A stretch of DNA of 64,000 nucleotides from Hyphomonas sp. (GTDB lineage: Bacteria; Pseudomonadota; Alphaproteobacteria; Caulobacterales; Hyphomonadaceae): assembly GCA_002700305.1 (NCBI GenBank), contig PACZ01000024.1:62001-126000 (forward strand), read 5' to 3'. The position numbers and the translations under genes are program-made. Below, piece by piece: positions 7,174 to 14,777 of the stretch (position 1 is its first letter; every line of letters starts with the position of its first letter). A model generated the notes under the pieces. That model was given only the letters and a program-made list of their open reading frames with translations. It did no database searches and had not been told where the DNA came from.

Positions 7174-8157
7174 ATGGCAAACCTTATTGATCTCAAGGGC
7201 GAAAAGCCCCGCCTGCGCCACCCGGAGAAACAGTCCCGGCCGGACAGCCCGATCCAGCGCAAGCCGGACTGGATTCGCGTCAAGGCGCCCGGTTCGAAGG
7301 GGTATTCGGAGACCCGCGAGATCGTGAAGTCCAAGGGGCTGGTGACGGTCTGTGAAGAGGCGAGCTGCCCGAATATCGGGGAGTGCTGGGACAAGAAGCA
7401 CGCCACGATGATGATTCTGGGTGAGATCTGCACCCGTGCCTGCAGCTTCTGCAACGTCTCCACCGGCAAGCCGCCCGCAGGCGTCGATGAGGACGAACCG
7501 CGCCGCGTCGCCGAAGCGGTCGCCGAGATGGGGCTGCAGCATGTCGTGATCACGTCCGTCGACCGGGATGACCTGACCGATGGCGGGGCGATGCATTTCG
7601 TCAACACGATCGAGGCGATCCGGGCGGCATCTCCGGCGACCACGATCGAGATCCTGACGCCGGACTTCCTTCGCAAGGATGGCTGGGAAAACCGCGTCAT
7701 CGATGCGAAGCCGGACGTGTTCAACCACAATCTCGAAACCGTGCCGCGGCTCTATCTGTCGATTCGTCCGGGCGCGCGTTATTTCCACTCGCTGCGCCTG
7801 CTGCAGAAGGTGAAGGACCGCGACTCGAACCAGTTCACCAAATCCGGCCTGATGGTCGGCTTGGGCGAAACCAAGGAAGAGGTCATGCAGGTGATGGACG
7901 ACATGCGGTCCGCCGGCGTCGACTTCCTCACCATCGGCCAGTACCTCCAGCCGACGCGCAAGCACGCCCCGGTCGACCGGTTCGTCTCGCCGGATGAGTT
8001 CAAGTCGTATGAAGAGATCGCGTGGGCCAAGGGCTTCCTGATGGTCTCTGCGACGCCGCTGACGCGCTCGTCTCACCATGCGGGAGAGGACTTTGCCCGC
8101 CTGCGCGCTGCACGTGAGGCGCTGAATGCCTCGCAGGTTTCCGGCAAGACCGCCTGA
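7174..8157 (+). CDS. lipA: Lipoyl synthase
   Basis: A radical-SAM enzyme that inserts two sulfurs into protein-bound octanoyl groups to make lipoate. It has 327 residues, which is normal. Both clusters are complete. The auxiliary cluster is C60-x4-C65-x5-C71 ([12 protein letters not shown]). The radical-SAM cluster is C86-x3-C90-x2-C93 (CTRACSFC). The C-terminal [11 protein letters not shown] contains the Ser that ligates the auxiliary cluster. The product is needed by the lipoylated E1 beta and E2 subunits encoded at 51-53.8 kb. The RatA/Coq10-like gene follows 4 bp after the stop, so the two are probably co-transcribed. Confidence 0.97.
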   Translation: MANLIDLKGEKPRLRHPEKQSRPDSPIQRKPDWIRVKAPGSKGYSETREIVKSKGLVTVCEEASCPNIGECWDKKHATMMILGEICTRACSFCNVSTGKPPAGVDEDEPRRVAEAVAEMGLQHVVITSVDRDDLTDGGAMHFVNTIEAIRAASPATTIEILTPDFLRKDGWENRVIDAKPDVFNHNLETVPRLYLSIRPGARYFHSLRLLQKVKDRDSNQFTKSGLMVGLGETKEEVMQVMDDMRSAGVDFLTIGQYLQPTRKHAPVDRFVSPDEFKSYEEIAWAKGFLMVSATPLTRSSHHAGEDFARLRAAREALNASQVSGKTA

Positions 8158-8161
8158 GCGC

Positions 8162-8635
8162 ATGGCCCGGTTCTCCAAATCGGTCCGGCTGCCATACACG
8201 CCCGAACAGTGTTTTGATCTTGTCTCGGACATCCGGCGTTATCCGGACTTCATCAAATGGATCACGGCGATGCGCGTCACCGAGGAAGTCGCGCTGGGGG
8301 ATGGCGCCTCGTCCTGTCTCGGGGATGCCGTGATCGGCTTCAAAGGCTTTACCGAGCGCTTTTCGACCCGGGTCACGAAAACCCCGTCCGCCGGGAACGT
8401 GATCGCCTCGCTTGTGAAGGGCCCGTTCCGCCGGTTGCGGGCCGAGTGGCAGATCACGCCGCAGGACAAGGGCACCGATGTGCGCCTCGACATCGATTAC
8501 GATTTCAAGAACCCGTTCATCGGCATGCTGGCTGCGGCCAATCATGATCTCGCCGTGACGAAAATCCTGGAAGCTTTCCTGAATGAAGGGCGCCGCCGTT
8601 TCGGGACGGTCTCCGGACCCGCGCCCGGCGCCTAG
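8162..8635 (+). CDS. RatA/Coq10-like START-domain protein
   Basis: A 157-residue polyketide-cyclase/START-fold protein. The opening ARFSKSVRLPYTPEQCFDLVSDIRRYPDFIKW is the family hallmark, and the C-terminal helix NPFIGMLAAANHDLAVTKILEAFL closes the lipid pocket. Mitochondrial Coq10 binds and delivers ubiquinone. E. coli RatA is described as a ribosome-association inhibitor. In alphaproteobacteria this gene regularly follows lipA, and a ubiquinone-chaperone role is the more likely one. ATG 8162 is used; the in-frame opening at 8126 lies inside lipA. The stop interlocks with that of pncC (4-bp convergent overlap). Confidence 0.85.
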   Translation: MARFSKSVRLPYTPEQCFDLVSDIRRYPDFIKWITAMRVTEEVALGDGASSCLGDAVIGFKGFTERFSTRVTKTPSAGNVIASLVKGPFRRLRAEWQITPQDKGTDVRLDIDYDFKNPFIGMLAAANHDLAVTKILEAFLNEGRRRFGTVSGPAPGA

Positions 8636-9123
8636 TTCATCTGATACTGGATCAGTTTGAGGGCGCACTCGACGGCGGCCATGCGGACTTCCGTCCGTCC
8701 GATTTCCCCGACCTGGAGCATTTCGTGCACCACGGCGCGGTTTTCCCGGGCGCAGGCCACATGAACCGTGCCGACGGGTTTCATGCGCGTGCCGCCGCCA
8801 GGGCCTGCCACACCGGTGATCGCAACGGCGATGTTGGCCCGGCTGGCTTCGAGCGCGCCTTCAGCCATCATCCGCGCCACAGGTTCTGAGACGGCCCCAT
8901 AATCTGCCAGCACGTCGCCGGGGACACCGAGCATCTCTTCCTTGGCCCGGTTCGAATAGGTGACGAAGCCCCGCTCGAACACGGTCGAGGACCCCGCAAT
9001 ATCGGTAAAGAGGGCGGCAACGAGGCCGCCGGTACAGCTCTCAGCTGTGCAGATCCGCAGGCGGGCCTGTTCGGCATCGTCGAGGATCAGCATGGCGAGG
9101 TTGCGGAGTTTATCTGGAAACAT
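8632..9123 (-). CDS. pncC: Nicotinamide-nucleotide amidohydrolase (CinA C-terminal domain protein)
   Basis: A 163-residue stand-alone CinA C-terminal domain. The signature is TAESCTGGLVAALFTDIAGSS, with YSNRAKEEMLGV and the ITGVAGPGGGTRMKPVGTVHVA loop. These enzymes deamidate NMN back to nicotinate mononucleotide in the pyridine-nucleotide salvage cycle. The N-terminal molybdopterin-binding-like domain of full CinA is absent, as in the short PncC form. It is convergent with the RatA-like gene, with interlocked stops. The enoyl-CoA hydratase gene ends 20 bp upstream on the same strand and could be co-transcribed. Confidence 0.9.
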   Translation of the reverse strand: MFPDKLRNLAMLILDDAEQARLRICTAESCTGGLVAALFTDIAGSSTVFERGFVTYSNRAKEEMLGVPGDVLADYGAVSEPVARMMAEGALEASRANIAVAITGVAGPGGGTRMKPVGTVHVACARENRAVVHEMLQVGEIGRTEVRMAAVECALKLIQYQMN

Positions 9124-9143
9124 GGGGTGAGCTTAGGCCTGGT

Positions 9144-9929
9144 TTATTTGCCGGTGAAGACCGGGTTGCGTTTTTCGATGAAAGCGGCTGCGCTTTCCTT
9201 GGCATCGTCTGTCTGCATCAGGCGCCGGATCTCGGTAATCGCCATCTTGCCAACCTCGCGCCATGGCGGATCAACCGTTTCACGAAGGCCCTTCTTGATC
9301 GCCTGAACGGCCAGCGGCGGGGTCGCGGCGATCTTGCGGGCAAGGTCCAGTGCGGTCGGCATCAGGTCTTCAGGGGCGACGACCCGGGATGTGAGCCCGA
9401 TCTCCTTCGCCCGTGAGGCGTCGATGATGTCGCCGGTGAAGAGAAGCTCGCAGGCATTCTCCCGCCCGACCAGCTGGACGAGACGGCCAAAGCCCGGCGC
9501 ATCGCAGGTCAGCCCGCGTGTGACGAAGATTTCGCCGAAGCGGGCCTTTTCCGAAAAGACCCGGATGTCCGCCATGATGGCCAGTTCGGCGCCCCAGCCG
9601 AGGGCGAAACCGTTCACGGCGGCGATGACTGGAATATCCGTGCCGAGCAGCGCATCGGCGGCAGGTGTCAGGCCGCCTGTCTTCTTCGCACGCTCTGCCA
9701 TTTCCGGCGTGGAGGGGGCGCCCTTCGACAGGATCTGTTTGACGTCATCGCCCGAGCAGAAGGCCCGTTCGCCTGCGCCCGTGATCACAATGGCCCGGGC
9801 ATCCGCACCCCGGACGGCATCTTCGAGGGCCATATAAGTTGGATAGTCGAGGACGTTCATCGCCTCCGGCCTGTCGAGCGTCAGGATGGTGACGTGGCCG
9901 TCCTGTTCGATGTTCAATCCGGCTGACAT
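9144..9929 (-). CDS. Enoyl-CoA hydratase/isomerase (crotonase) family protein
   Basis: A 261-residue crotonase-fold enzyme. The oxyanion-hole segments are AFCSGDDV and NGFALGWGAEL. Both catalytic glutamates of hydratases are in place (E115 in GAEL and E133 in FGEIF). The C-terminal trimerisation part ends AAFIEKRNPVFTGK, as in typical ECH proteins. It probably acts on an enoyl-CoA in fatty-acid or amino-acid breakdown; the exact substrate cannot be read. ATG 9929 is chosen because GGGAGAG lies 5 bp upstream; the longer in-frame start at 9950 would place the ribosome site inside the gene. Confidence 0.88.
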   Translation of the reverse strand: MSAGLNIEQDGHVTILTLDRPEAMNVLDYPTYMALEDAVRGADARAIVITGAGERAFCSGDDVKQILSKGAPSTPEMAERAKKTGGLTPAADALLGTDIPVIAAVNGFALGWGAELAIMADIRVFSEKARFGEIFVTRGLTCDAPGFGRLVQLVGRENACELLFTGDIIDASRAKEIGLTSRVVAPEDLMPTALDLARKIAATPPLAVQAIKKGLRETVDPPWREVGKMAITEIRRLMQTDDAKESAAAFIEKRNPVFTGK

Positions 9930-9992
9930 GCTTGCTCTCCCTTTTTGCAAAGGGGAGCATGCAGGAAGCGATTGGCAAGAGGGGACGCGGCG

Positions 9993-11123
9993 TCAGGCTT
10001 TCGGCGCGAGTACGGCAACCGCTTCTGCCGCAATGCCTTCCTGGCGGCCGGTAAAGCCGAGCTTTTCGGTCGTTGTGGCCTTCACGCTGACCGCATCGAG
10101 TGGAAGGCCCAGGAGTTCGGCGGTGCGGATGCGCATCGCTTCCCGGTGGGGCTTCACCTTGGGGGCTTCGCAGATCACCGTGATGTCGCAGCTGGTAAGC
10201 GTATAGCCAGCCTTATCGGCCAGTGTCTGGGCGTGTTTCAGGAACAGGCTGCTGTCGGCGTCTTTCCAACGGGGATCCGAAGGCGGGAAGTGATCGCCAA
10301 TATCGCCGAGCGCGGCGGCGCCCAGAATGGCGTCTGTCAGGGCGTGCCAGGCGGCGTCAGCATCCGAATGGCCTTTGAGCTTGGCCTTATGCGGGATCTT
10401 CACGCCGCAGAGGGTGACATGGTCGCCGGGTTCGAAGGCGTGAACGTCAAAGCCCTTGCCGACGCGCGGGGCGGACAGGGCGGGGGTGAGCAAACGTGAC
10501 ACGAGGTCGAAATCCTCTGCATAGGTGATCTTGTGAAGCCGGACGCTGCCCGGAACCAGCGTGACCCGTGCGCCGGCCGCTTCCACAGCCTCCAGATCGT
10601 CCACGAAAGAGCCGGGCGCCTCCAGGGCTGCGCGAATGGTCGCCTGCTGGAAGGCCTGGGGTGTCTGGACGCGGTAGAGCCCGTCGCGCGGCACGGTGGA
10701 GAAGTGGCCGGAGGCTTCCTGTTTCAGCGCATCCGACACCGGCAGAGCGGGGGCGGCGGCATCATGGCCGCTCAGCGCCTCGACCAGCGTATCGATGAGG
10801 GAGAGACTCAGCCCCGGGCGGGCAGCGTCATGAATGAGGACCGGCGTGCCATCTTCCGTCGCAAGTGCGGCAATTCCGGCGCGAACCGAGGCGGTTCGGG
10901 TGTCACCGCCGCCTACGACTTTGGTCTTGGATGGAAAACTGGTCGCGACGGTGAGGTCATCGACTACAATGACAAGCTCGATGAGGTCCGGATGGGACAG
11001 GAATGTATCGACAGACCAGTCGATTACCCGCTTGCCGAGCAGGTTTTCCCATTGCTTCGGGCGTTCGAGCCCGGTACGGGCGCCTTTGCCGCCTGCGACG
11101 ATGATTGCTGCGAATCCGGTCAT
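9993..11123 (-). CDS. ispDF: Bifunctional IspD/IspF isoprenoid enzyme
   Basis: A 376-residue fusion of MEP cytidylyltransferase (residues 1 to about 215) and MECDP synthase (about 218-376). The IspD half has [29 protein letters not shown] and HDAARPGLS. The IspF half begins [15 protein letters not shown], with metal-binding GFDVHAF, the [19 protein letters not shown] motif, [11 protein letters not shown], and the C-terminal [21 protein letters not shown]. The two enzymes catalyse non-consecutive steps of the MEP pathway. The fused form is usual in alphaproteobacteria, which supports the taxonomic reading. It is divergent from dusB, with 118 bp between starts. Confidence 0.97.
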   Translation of the reverse strand: MTGFAAIIVAGGKGARTGLERPKQWENLLGKRVIDWSVDTFLSHPDLIELVIVVDDLTVATSFPSKTKVVGGGDTRTASVRAGIAALATEDGTPVLIHDAARPGLSLSLIDTLVEALSGHDAAAPALPVSDALKQEASGHFSTVPRDGLYRVQTPQAFQQATIRAALEAPGSFVDDLEAVEAAGARVTLVPGSVRLHKITYAEDFDLVSRLLTPALSAPRVGKGFDVHAFEPGDHVTLCGVKIPHKAKLKGHSDADAAWHALTDAILGAAALGDIGDHFPPSDPRWKDADSSLFLKHAQTLADKAGYTLTSCDITVICEAPKVKPHREAMRIRTAELLGLPLDAVSVKATTTEKLGFTGRQEGIAAEAVAVLAPKA

Positions 11124-11135
11124 GCGCGCCTTCTA

Positions 11136-11152
11136 AGATACCTGTTGTATCT
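11136..11152. promoter_or_regulatory. Inverted repeat AGATAC-N5-GTATCT in the ispDF/dusB gap
   Basis: Two perfect 6-bp arms are separated by 5 bp, located 13 bp upstream of the ispDF start and about 90 bp upstream of dusB. The size fits a dimeric DNA-binding protein. Because dusB leads toward ntrBC, a regulator of that operon could bind here, but this is speculative. Confidence 0.3.
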
Positions 11153-11241
11153 ATGCCATGCTGTTTGCACTTCTGCAGCTGCGAAGGGGTGCTTATGTTT
11201 TGTGCACTTGCGAACTCGAAAAAAGGTGCAAGAATGAACAA

Positions 11242-12231
11242 ATGGTTAGTTTCGAGGCACCCAAGGTCTGGTTAGCGCCCATGTCAGGCGCCACAGACGC
11301 CCCTATGCGGCGTCAGGCCGTGCATTTCGGGGCACCGGCTGTCGTTTCGGAAATGGTCGCCGGCGAGATGCTGGCGACAGAGCGCCCGGATGTCGTGCGC
11401 CGTACCTGCCGCCATGAAGGCGCCGGCTACTGGATCGTCCAGCTGGCGGCGCGGCGGCCGGAAGACATGTTTCGCGGCGCGCAATTGCTGGCCGAGAGCG
11501 GCGTCGATGTTATCGACATCAATATGGGGTGCCCCTCCCGACAGGTGACAGGCGGCCAGTCCGGTTCCGCCCTGATGCGCGATGTGCCTCTGGCGAGCGA
11601 CATCATGGACGCTGCCATTGAAGGGGCGGGCGAGCGTCCCGTGACGCTGAAGATGCGCCTTGGCTGGGACGATGCGGCACTGAACGCGCCGGAGCTGGGG
11701 GCGATTGCCGAGTCCAAAGGCATCCGGATGCTGACCGTTCACGGGCGCACGCGGTGCCAGTTTTACAAAGGCGCGGCCGATTGGGCGGCCGTGCGCGATA
11801 CTGTCGAGGCGGTGTCGCTGCCGGTCGTCGTGAATGGCGATATTGCCTCTTACGAAGATGCGGTTGAGGCGCTGGAACTGTCCGGCGCCCACGGCGTCAT
11901 GATCGGGCGGGCAGCGATGGGGCGGCCCTGGCTGGTCGGCGAAGTTGCTGCAGCCCTGGAGGGCAACACCTGGGCGGCGCCCGGCCGGGCCGAGAAACTC
12001 TCCTCCCTGTGTGAGCAGATCCAGGATTCGGTCGCGCTCTATGGGCCGAAACTGGGTGTGCTGACGGTGCGCAAGCACGTTTCCGCCGCCATTGATGCAC
12101 TTGATCTTCGTATCGCTCCGGCTGAACGGCGGGCGCTGCGCTCCAAACTCTGTCAGATCACGGACTGGCAGGAACTCATCGCCGCATTGCGGCAGGTATA
12201 TTTTGAAACCGACCTCGTGGAGGCCGTCTGA
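11242..12231 (+). CDS. dusB: tRNA-dihydrouridine synthase B (NifR3)
   Basis: A flavoenzyme that reduces specific uridines in the tRNA D-loop. It has 329 residues. The FMN barrel opens with [15 protein letters not shown]. The catalytic Cys is C97 in [33 protein letters not shown] and [13 protein letters not shown] complete the family pattern. It heads the dusB-ntrB-ntrC-ntrY-ntrX order described in rhizobia and Rhodobacter, where the gene was first called nifR3. ATG 11242 matches the family start, but its ribosome site (AAGGTG, about 13 bp upstream) is distant. ntrB begins 1 bp after the stop, implying an operon. Confidence 0.95.
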   Translation: MVSFEAPKVWLAPMSGATDAPMRRQAVHFGAPAVVSEMVAGEMLATERPDVVRRTCRHEGAGYWIVQLAARRPEDMFRGAQLLAESGVDVIDINMGCPSRQVTGGQSGSALMRDVPLASDIMDAAIEGAGERPVTLKMRLGWDDAALNAPELGAIAESKGIRMLTVHGRTRCQFYKGAADWAAVRDTVEAVSLPVVVNGDIASYEDAVEALELSGAHGVMIGRAAMGRPWLVGEVAAALEGNTWAAPGRAEKLSSLCEQIQDSVALYGPKLGVLTVRKHVSAAIDALDLRIAPAERRALRSKLCQITDWQELIAALRQVYFETDLVEAV

Positions 12232-12232
12232 C

Positions 12233-13303
12233 ATGCCGGTGGATACTTTGCTGGATGCTCGTTCCCTTGCTGATCTCTCTCCGATTGCCTTGCTCGTCAT
12301 CGACGACAGGCGACGTATCGTGGATGGAAATCCGGAAGCGGAAACGCTGTTTCAGCTGTCTCGCAGATCGCTGACGGGCAAGCCGCTCAGTGAGCTGATT
12401 TATCATGACTCCCTAATCTGGGAGTTGCTGGATCGGGCACAGCGCCAGGTGGGCGATATCGCCTCGCCGGGAACGCCGATCACCGGGCCGTCCATTCCGT
12501 CAGGCCTTGTCTGCGATGTCTGGGTTCGCACCACGGGCGATGAGGGCTTTGTCATCGCGCTCGTCGAAACGGCGGTGCGGGAGGGGAATGAGTCGTCCGC
12601 CGGCGTGGCCGGGTTCGGCCGCATTCTCGGCCATGAAGTGAAGAACCCGCTGGGCGGCATCATCGGCGCAGCGCAATTGCTGGAACGCCAGGGCGTTGAG
12701 GGGCAGGCCGAACTGCTGGAGATTATCCGGGATGAAGCCCGCCGGATCGAGCGTCTGGTCAACCGCCTGTCGGCATTCGAATTGTTCTCGGCGCCGCGGA
12801 TGAAAGAGTTCAACATCCATGCGCTGCTGGACCGCGTGATCGCGTCGGAACGGGTGGCCATCGGCAGCAATGTCGAAATCAAACGGGACTTTGATCCGTC
12901 GCTCCCGGAATTGATGGGCGACGCGGATCATCTGCAGCAGGCTTTCCAGAACATCATCCGCAACGCTGCCGAGGCGGCCCAGGAAGGCGGCGGCGGTGGT
13001 CAGGTGATCATCCGGACGGCCTACGCCACGGGCCTTGCCTTCAAGCGGTCCCGGTTCGGCGTCGGCCTGCAGAGGGCCATGCTGGTGACGATCGAGGACA
13101 ACGGCCGCGGCATTCCGCGCGAGAAGCTATCGCGCATTTTCGATGTTTTCCAGAGTTCCAAGTCCGGCGCGCGCGGGCTGGGCCTTTCGATCGTGAAAGA
13201 AGTCATCACGGCCCATGGCGGCCAGATCCGGGTGGACAGCGAGCCGGGCACAACCCGTTTCACTGTTCTTCTGCCAATTCGTACAGGAGGCCTTAATGGC
13301 TGA
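12233..13303 (+). CDS. ntrB: Nitrogen regulation sensor kinase NtrB (GlnL)
   Basis: A soluble 356-residue histidine kinase. The N-terminal PAS domain spans about 12-115. The H-box is GHEVKNPLGGIIGAAQLLE with phospho-acceptor H134. The catalytic domain has the N-box NIIRNAAEAAQE, the G1 box TIEDNGRGIP and the G2 box GARGLGLSIVKEVI. In the family it is controlled by PII protein and phosphorylates or dephosphorylates NtrC according to nitrogen status. The start follows the dusB stop by 1 bp, with GTGGAGG as ribosome site. The 3' end overlaps ntrC by 8 bp, consistent with coupled translation. Confidence 0.95.
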   Translation: MPVDTLLDARSLADLSPIALLVIDDRRRIVDGNPEAETLFQLSRRSLTGKPLSELIYHDSLIWELLDRAQRQVGDIASPGTPITGPSIPSGLVCDVWVRTTGDEGFVIALVETAVREGNESSAGVAGFGRILGHEVKNPLGGIIGAAQLLERQGVEGQAELLEIIRDEARRIERLVNRLSAFELFSAPRMKEFNIHALLDRVIASERVAIGSNVEIKRDFDPSLPELMGDADHLQQAFQNIIRNAAEAAQEGGGGGQVIIRTAYATGLAFKRSRFGVGLQRAMLVTIEDNGRGIPREKLSRIFDVFQSSKSGARGLGLSIVKEVITAHGGQIRVDSEPGTTRFTVLLPIRTGGLNG

Positions 13304-14672
13304 TAAAACCGTTCTTCTTGCAGAGGACGATGCGAGCATCCGCCTGATCGTGAACCAGACGCTGGTCGCCGCAGGTTATGAGGTCCGCGCCACGAGTTCG
13401 CCAGAAGCCCTGGAAAGATGGGTGCGGAACGGTGAAGGCGATGTGGTCGTGACCGATGTGTATCTTGGGGATGCATCGATCTTTGACCTGTTGCCGTCGA
13501 TGCGCCTGTCGCGGCCTGAACTGCCCTTCATTGTGATGAGCGGACAGAACACGATCCTGACTGCGGCAAACGCGGCCCAGCACGGCGCGTTCGACTATCT
13601 TCCGAAACCGTTCGACATCGATGCGCTGACCAGCCTCGTACAACGCGCCCTGAAGGCTCCGCCGAAGACATCGGTGCGCGCGATCAATCCGGAATCCCAG
13701 AAAGCGATCAGCGATGCCGGCCTGCCGCTGATCGGCCGGTCCGATGCGATGCAGGAGGTCTACCGGATCATCGCCAAGGTGATGAACACCGACCTGACTG
13801 TCCTGATCGAAGGGGAAAGCGGCACCGGCAAGGAACTGGCCGCCCGCGCAATCCACCAGCTTGGATCTGCAAAGGACGGAAAGTTCGTGGCGCTGGACCT
13901 GGCCGCACTTCCTGCGGCCGAGATCAACCGCCAGCTGTTTGGCGCAAATGGCGAGCCGGGGGCAGTCCATCAGTCGGGCGGAACGCTTTACCTCGATGAA
14001 ATCGGCGACCTTCCGGCCGAGGCGCAGACCCAGCTCGTCAAATTTCTGCGGGACGCCACCGGGGCGCGCCTGATCGCGTCGACGCGGCGCAATCTGGGCC
14101 GCATGGTGGAAGAGGGTGCCTTCCGGGAAGACCTTTATTACCGCCTGAACGTGGTCCGCCTTGCGATGCCGCCGCTGCGGCTGCGCAAGGAGGACATTCC
14201 GGAACTTGCCAGGGCCTTCCTGATCCGGGCGCAGCGCCAGGGTCTGTCGGCAAAGAATTTCGACAAGTCGGCCATAGACCTCATCATGGCCTATGACTGG
14301 CCGGGCAATGTACGGGAGCTGGAGAATCTCGTTCTCCGCCTCGCCGTGTTGAGCCCGGATGACACGATCACGCTGCGGGATGTGGAGCGCGAACTCCGCG
14401 CCGGGGCGAGCGAGCAGAAGGGCGCCAGCGGCGGCTTCGAGAAGGATATCGAAACCCTGCTTCACCGGCATATCATGGGAGACCTGATCTCCAGCCGGGA
14501 GGACGAGGAAAGCACTGTTTATTCCCGGGTTATTGACCAGGTTGAGCGGCCGCTGATCCGGCTTGCCCTGTCCGTCACGGCGGGGAACAAGGGGAAGGCG
14601 GCGCAGTTGCTTGGCATGAATCGAAACACGTTGCGGGCGAAGATTAACGCACTCGGCATTGCAGAAGAGTGA
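13296..14672 (+). CDS. ntrC: Nitrogen response regulator NtrC lacking the GAFTGA loop
   Basis: A 458-residue response regulator. It has a receiver (D54 in VVVTDVY, Ser/Thr in VMSGQ, Lys in LPKPF), a central AAA+ domain, and a Fis-type HTH at the C-terminus (GKAAQLLGMNRNTLRAKINAL). Walker A is GESGTGKE (173-180), Walker B is GTLYLDEIGD, and the arginine-finger region is FREDLYYRLNVVRL. Between LFG (215-217) and GGTLYLDE the loop reads ANGEPGAVHQS, so the GAFTGA motif that contacts sigma54 is missing. The gene has a strong CAGGAGG ribosome site inside the ntrB tail. It probably regulates glnA-type genes, but likely not by classical sigma54 activation. Confidence 0.95.
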   Translation: MADKTVLLAEDDASIRLIVNQTLVAAGYEVRATSSPEALERWVRNGEGDVVVTDVYLGDASIFDLLPSMRLSRPELPFIVMSGQNTILTAANAAQHGAFDYLPKPFDIDALTSLVQRALKAPPKTSVRAINPESQKAISDAGLPLIGRSDAMQEVYRIIAKVMNTDLTVLIEGESGTGKELAARAIHQLGSAKDGKFVALDLAALPAAEINRQLFGANGEPGAVHQSGGTLYLDEIGDLPAEAQTQLVKFLRDATGARLIASTRRNLGRMVEEGAFREDLYYRLNVVRLAMPPLRLRKEDIPELARAFLIRAQRQGLSAKNFDKSAIDLIMAYDWPGNVRELENLVLRLAVLSPDDTITLRDVERELRAGASEQKGASGGFEKDIETLLHRHIMGDLISSREDEESTVYSRVIDQVERPLIRLALSVTAGNKGKAAQLLGMNRNTLRAKINALGIAEE

Positions 14673-14701
14673 TTGACGATTGCAAGGACTGTGGCTCTAG
14701 T
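14673..14701 (+). promoter_or_regulatory. Candidate sigma70-type promoter for ntrYX
   Basis: TTGACG begins directly after the ntrC stop codon. A 17-bp spacer leads to TCTAGT (4 of 6 matches to TATAAT). It would start a transcript about 70 bp ahead of ntrY, allowing ntrYX-trkAH to be expressed apart from ntrBC. Confidence 0.45.
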
Positions 14702-14777
14702 GCATCACTGTTGCCGTAGAGGCACGATTGTGTGACATTGGAGCAACGGGCCGGGGGGCCTGTATAGAGCCGGTAGA

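Noticed and set aside
6727..8232. A 501-codon minus-strand frame opposite lipA
   Set aside because: It is antisense to the fully conserved lipoyl synthase and overlaps the acyl-ACP synthetase in another frame; no family recognised.
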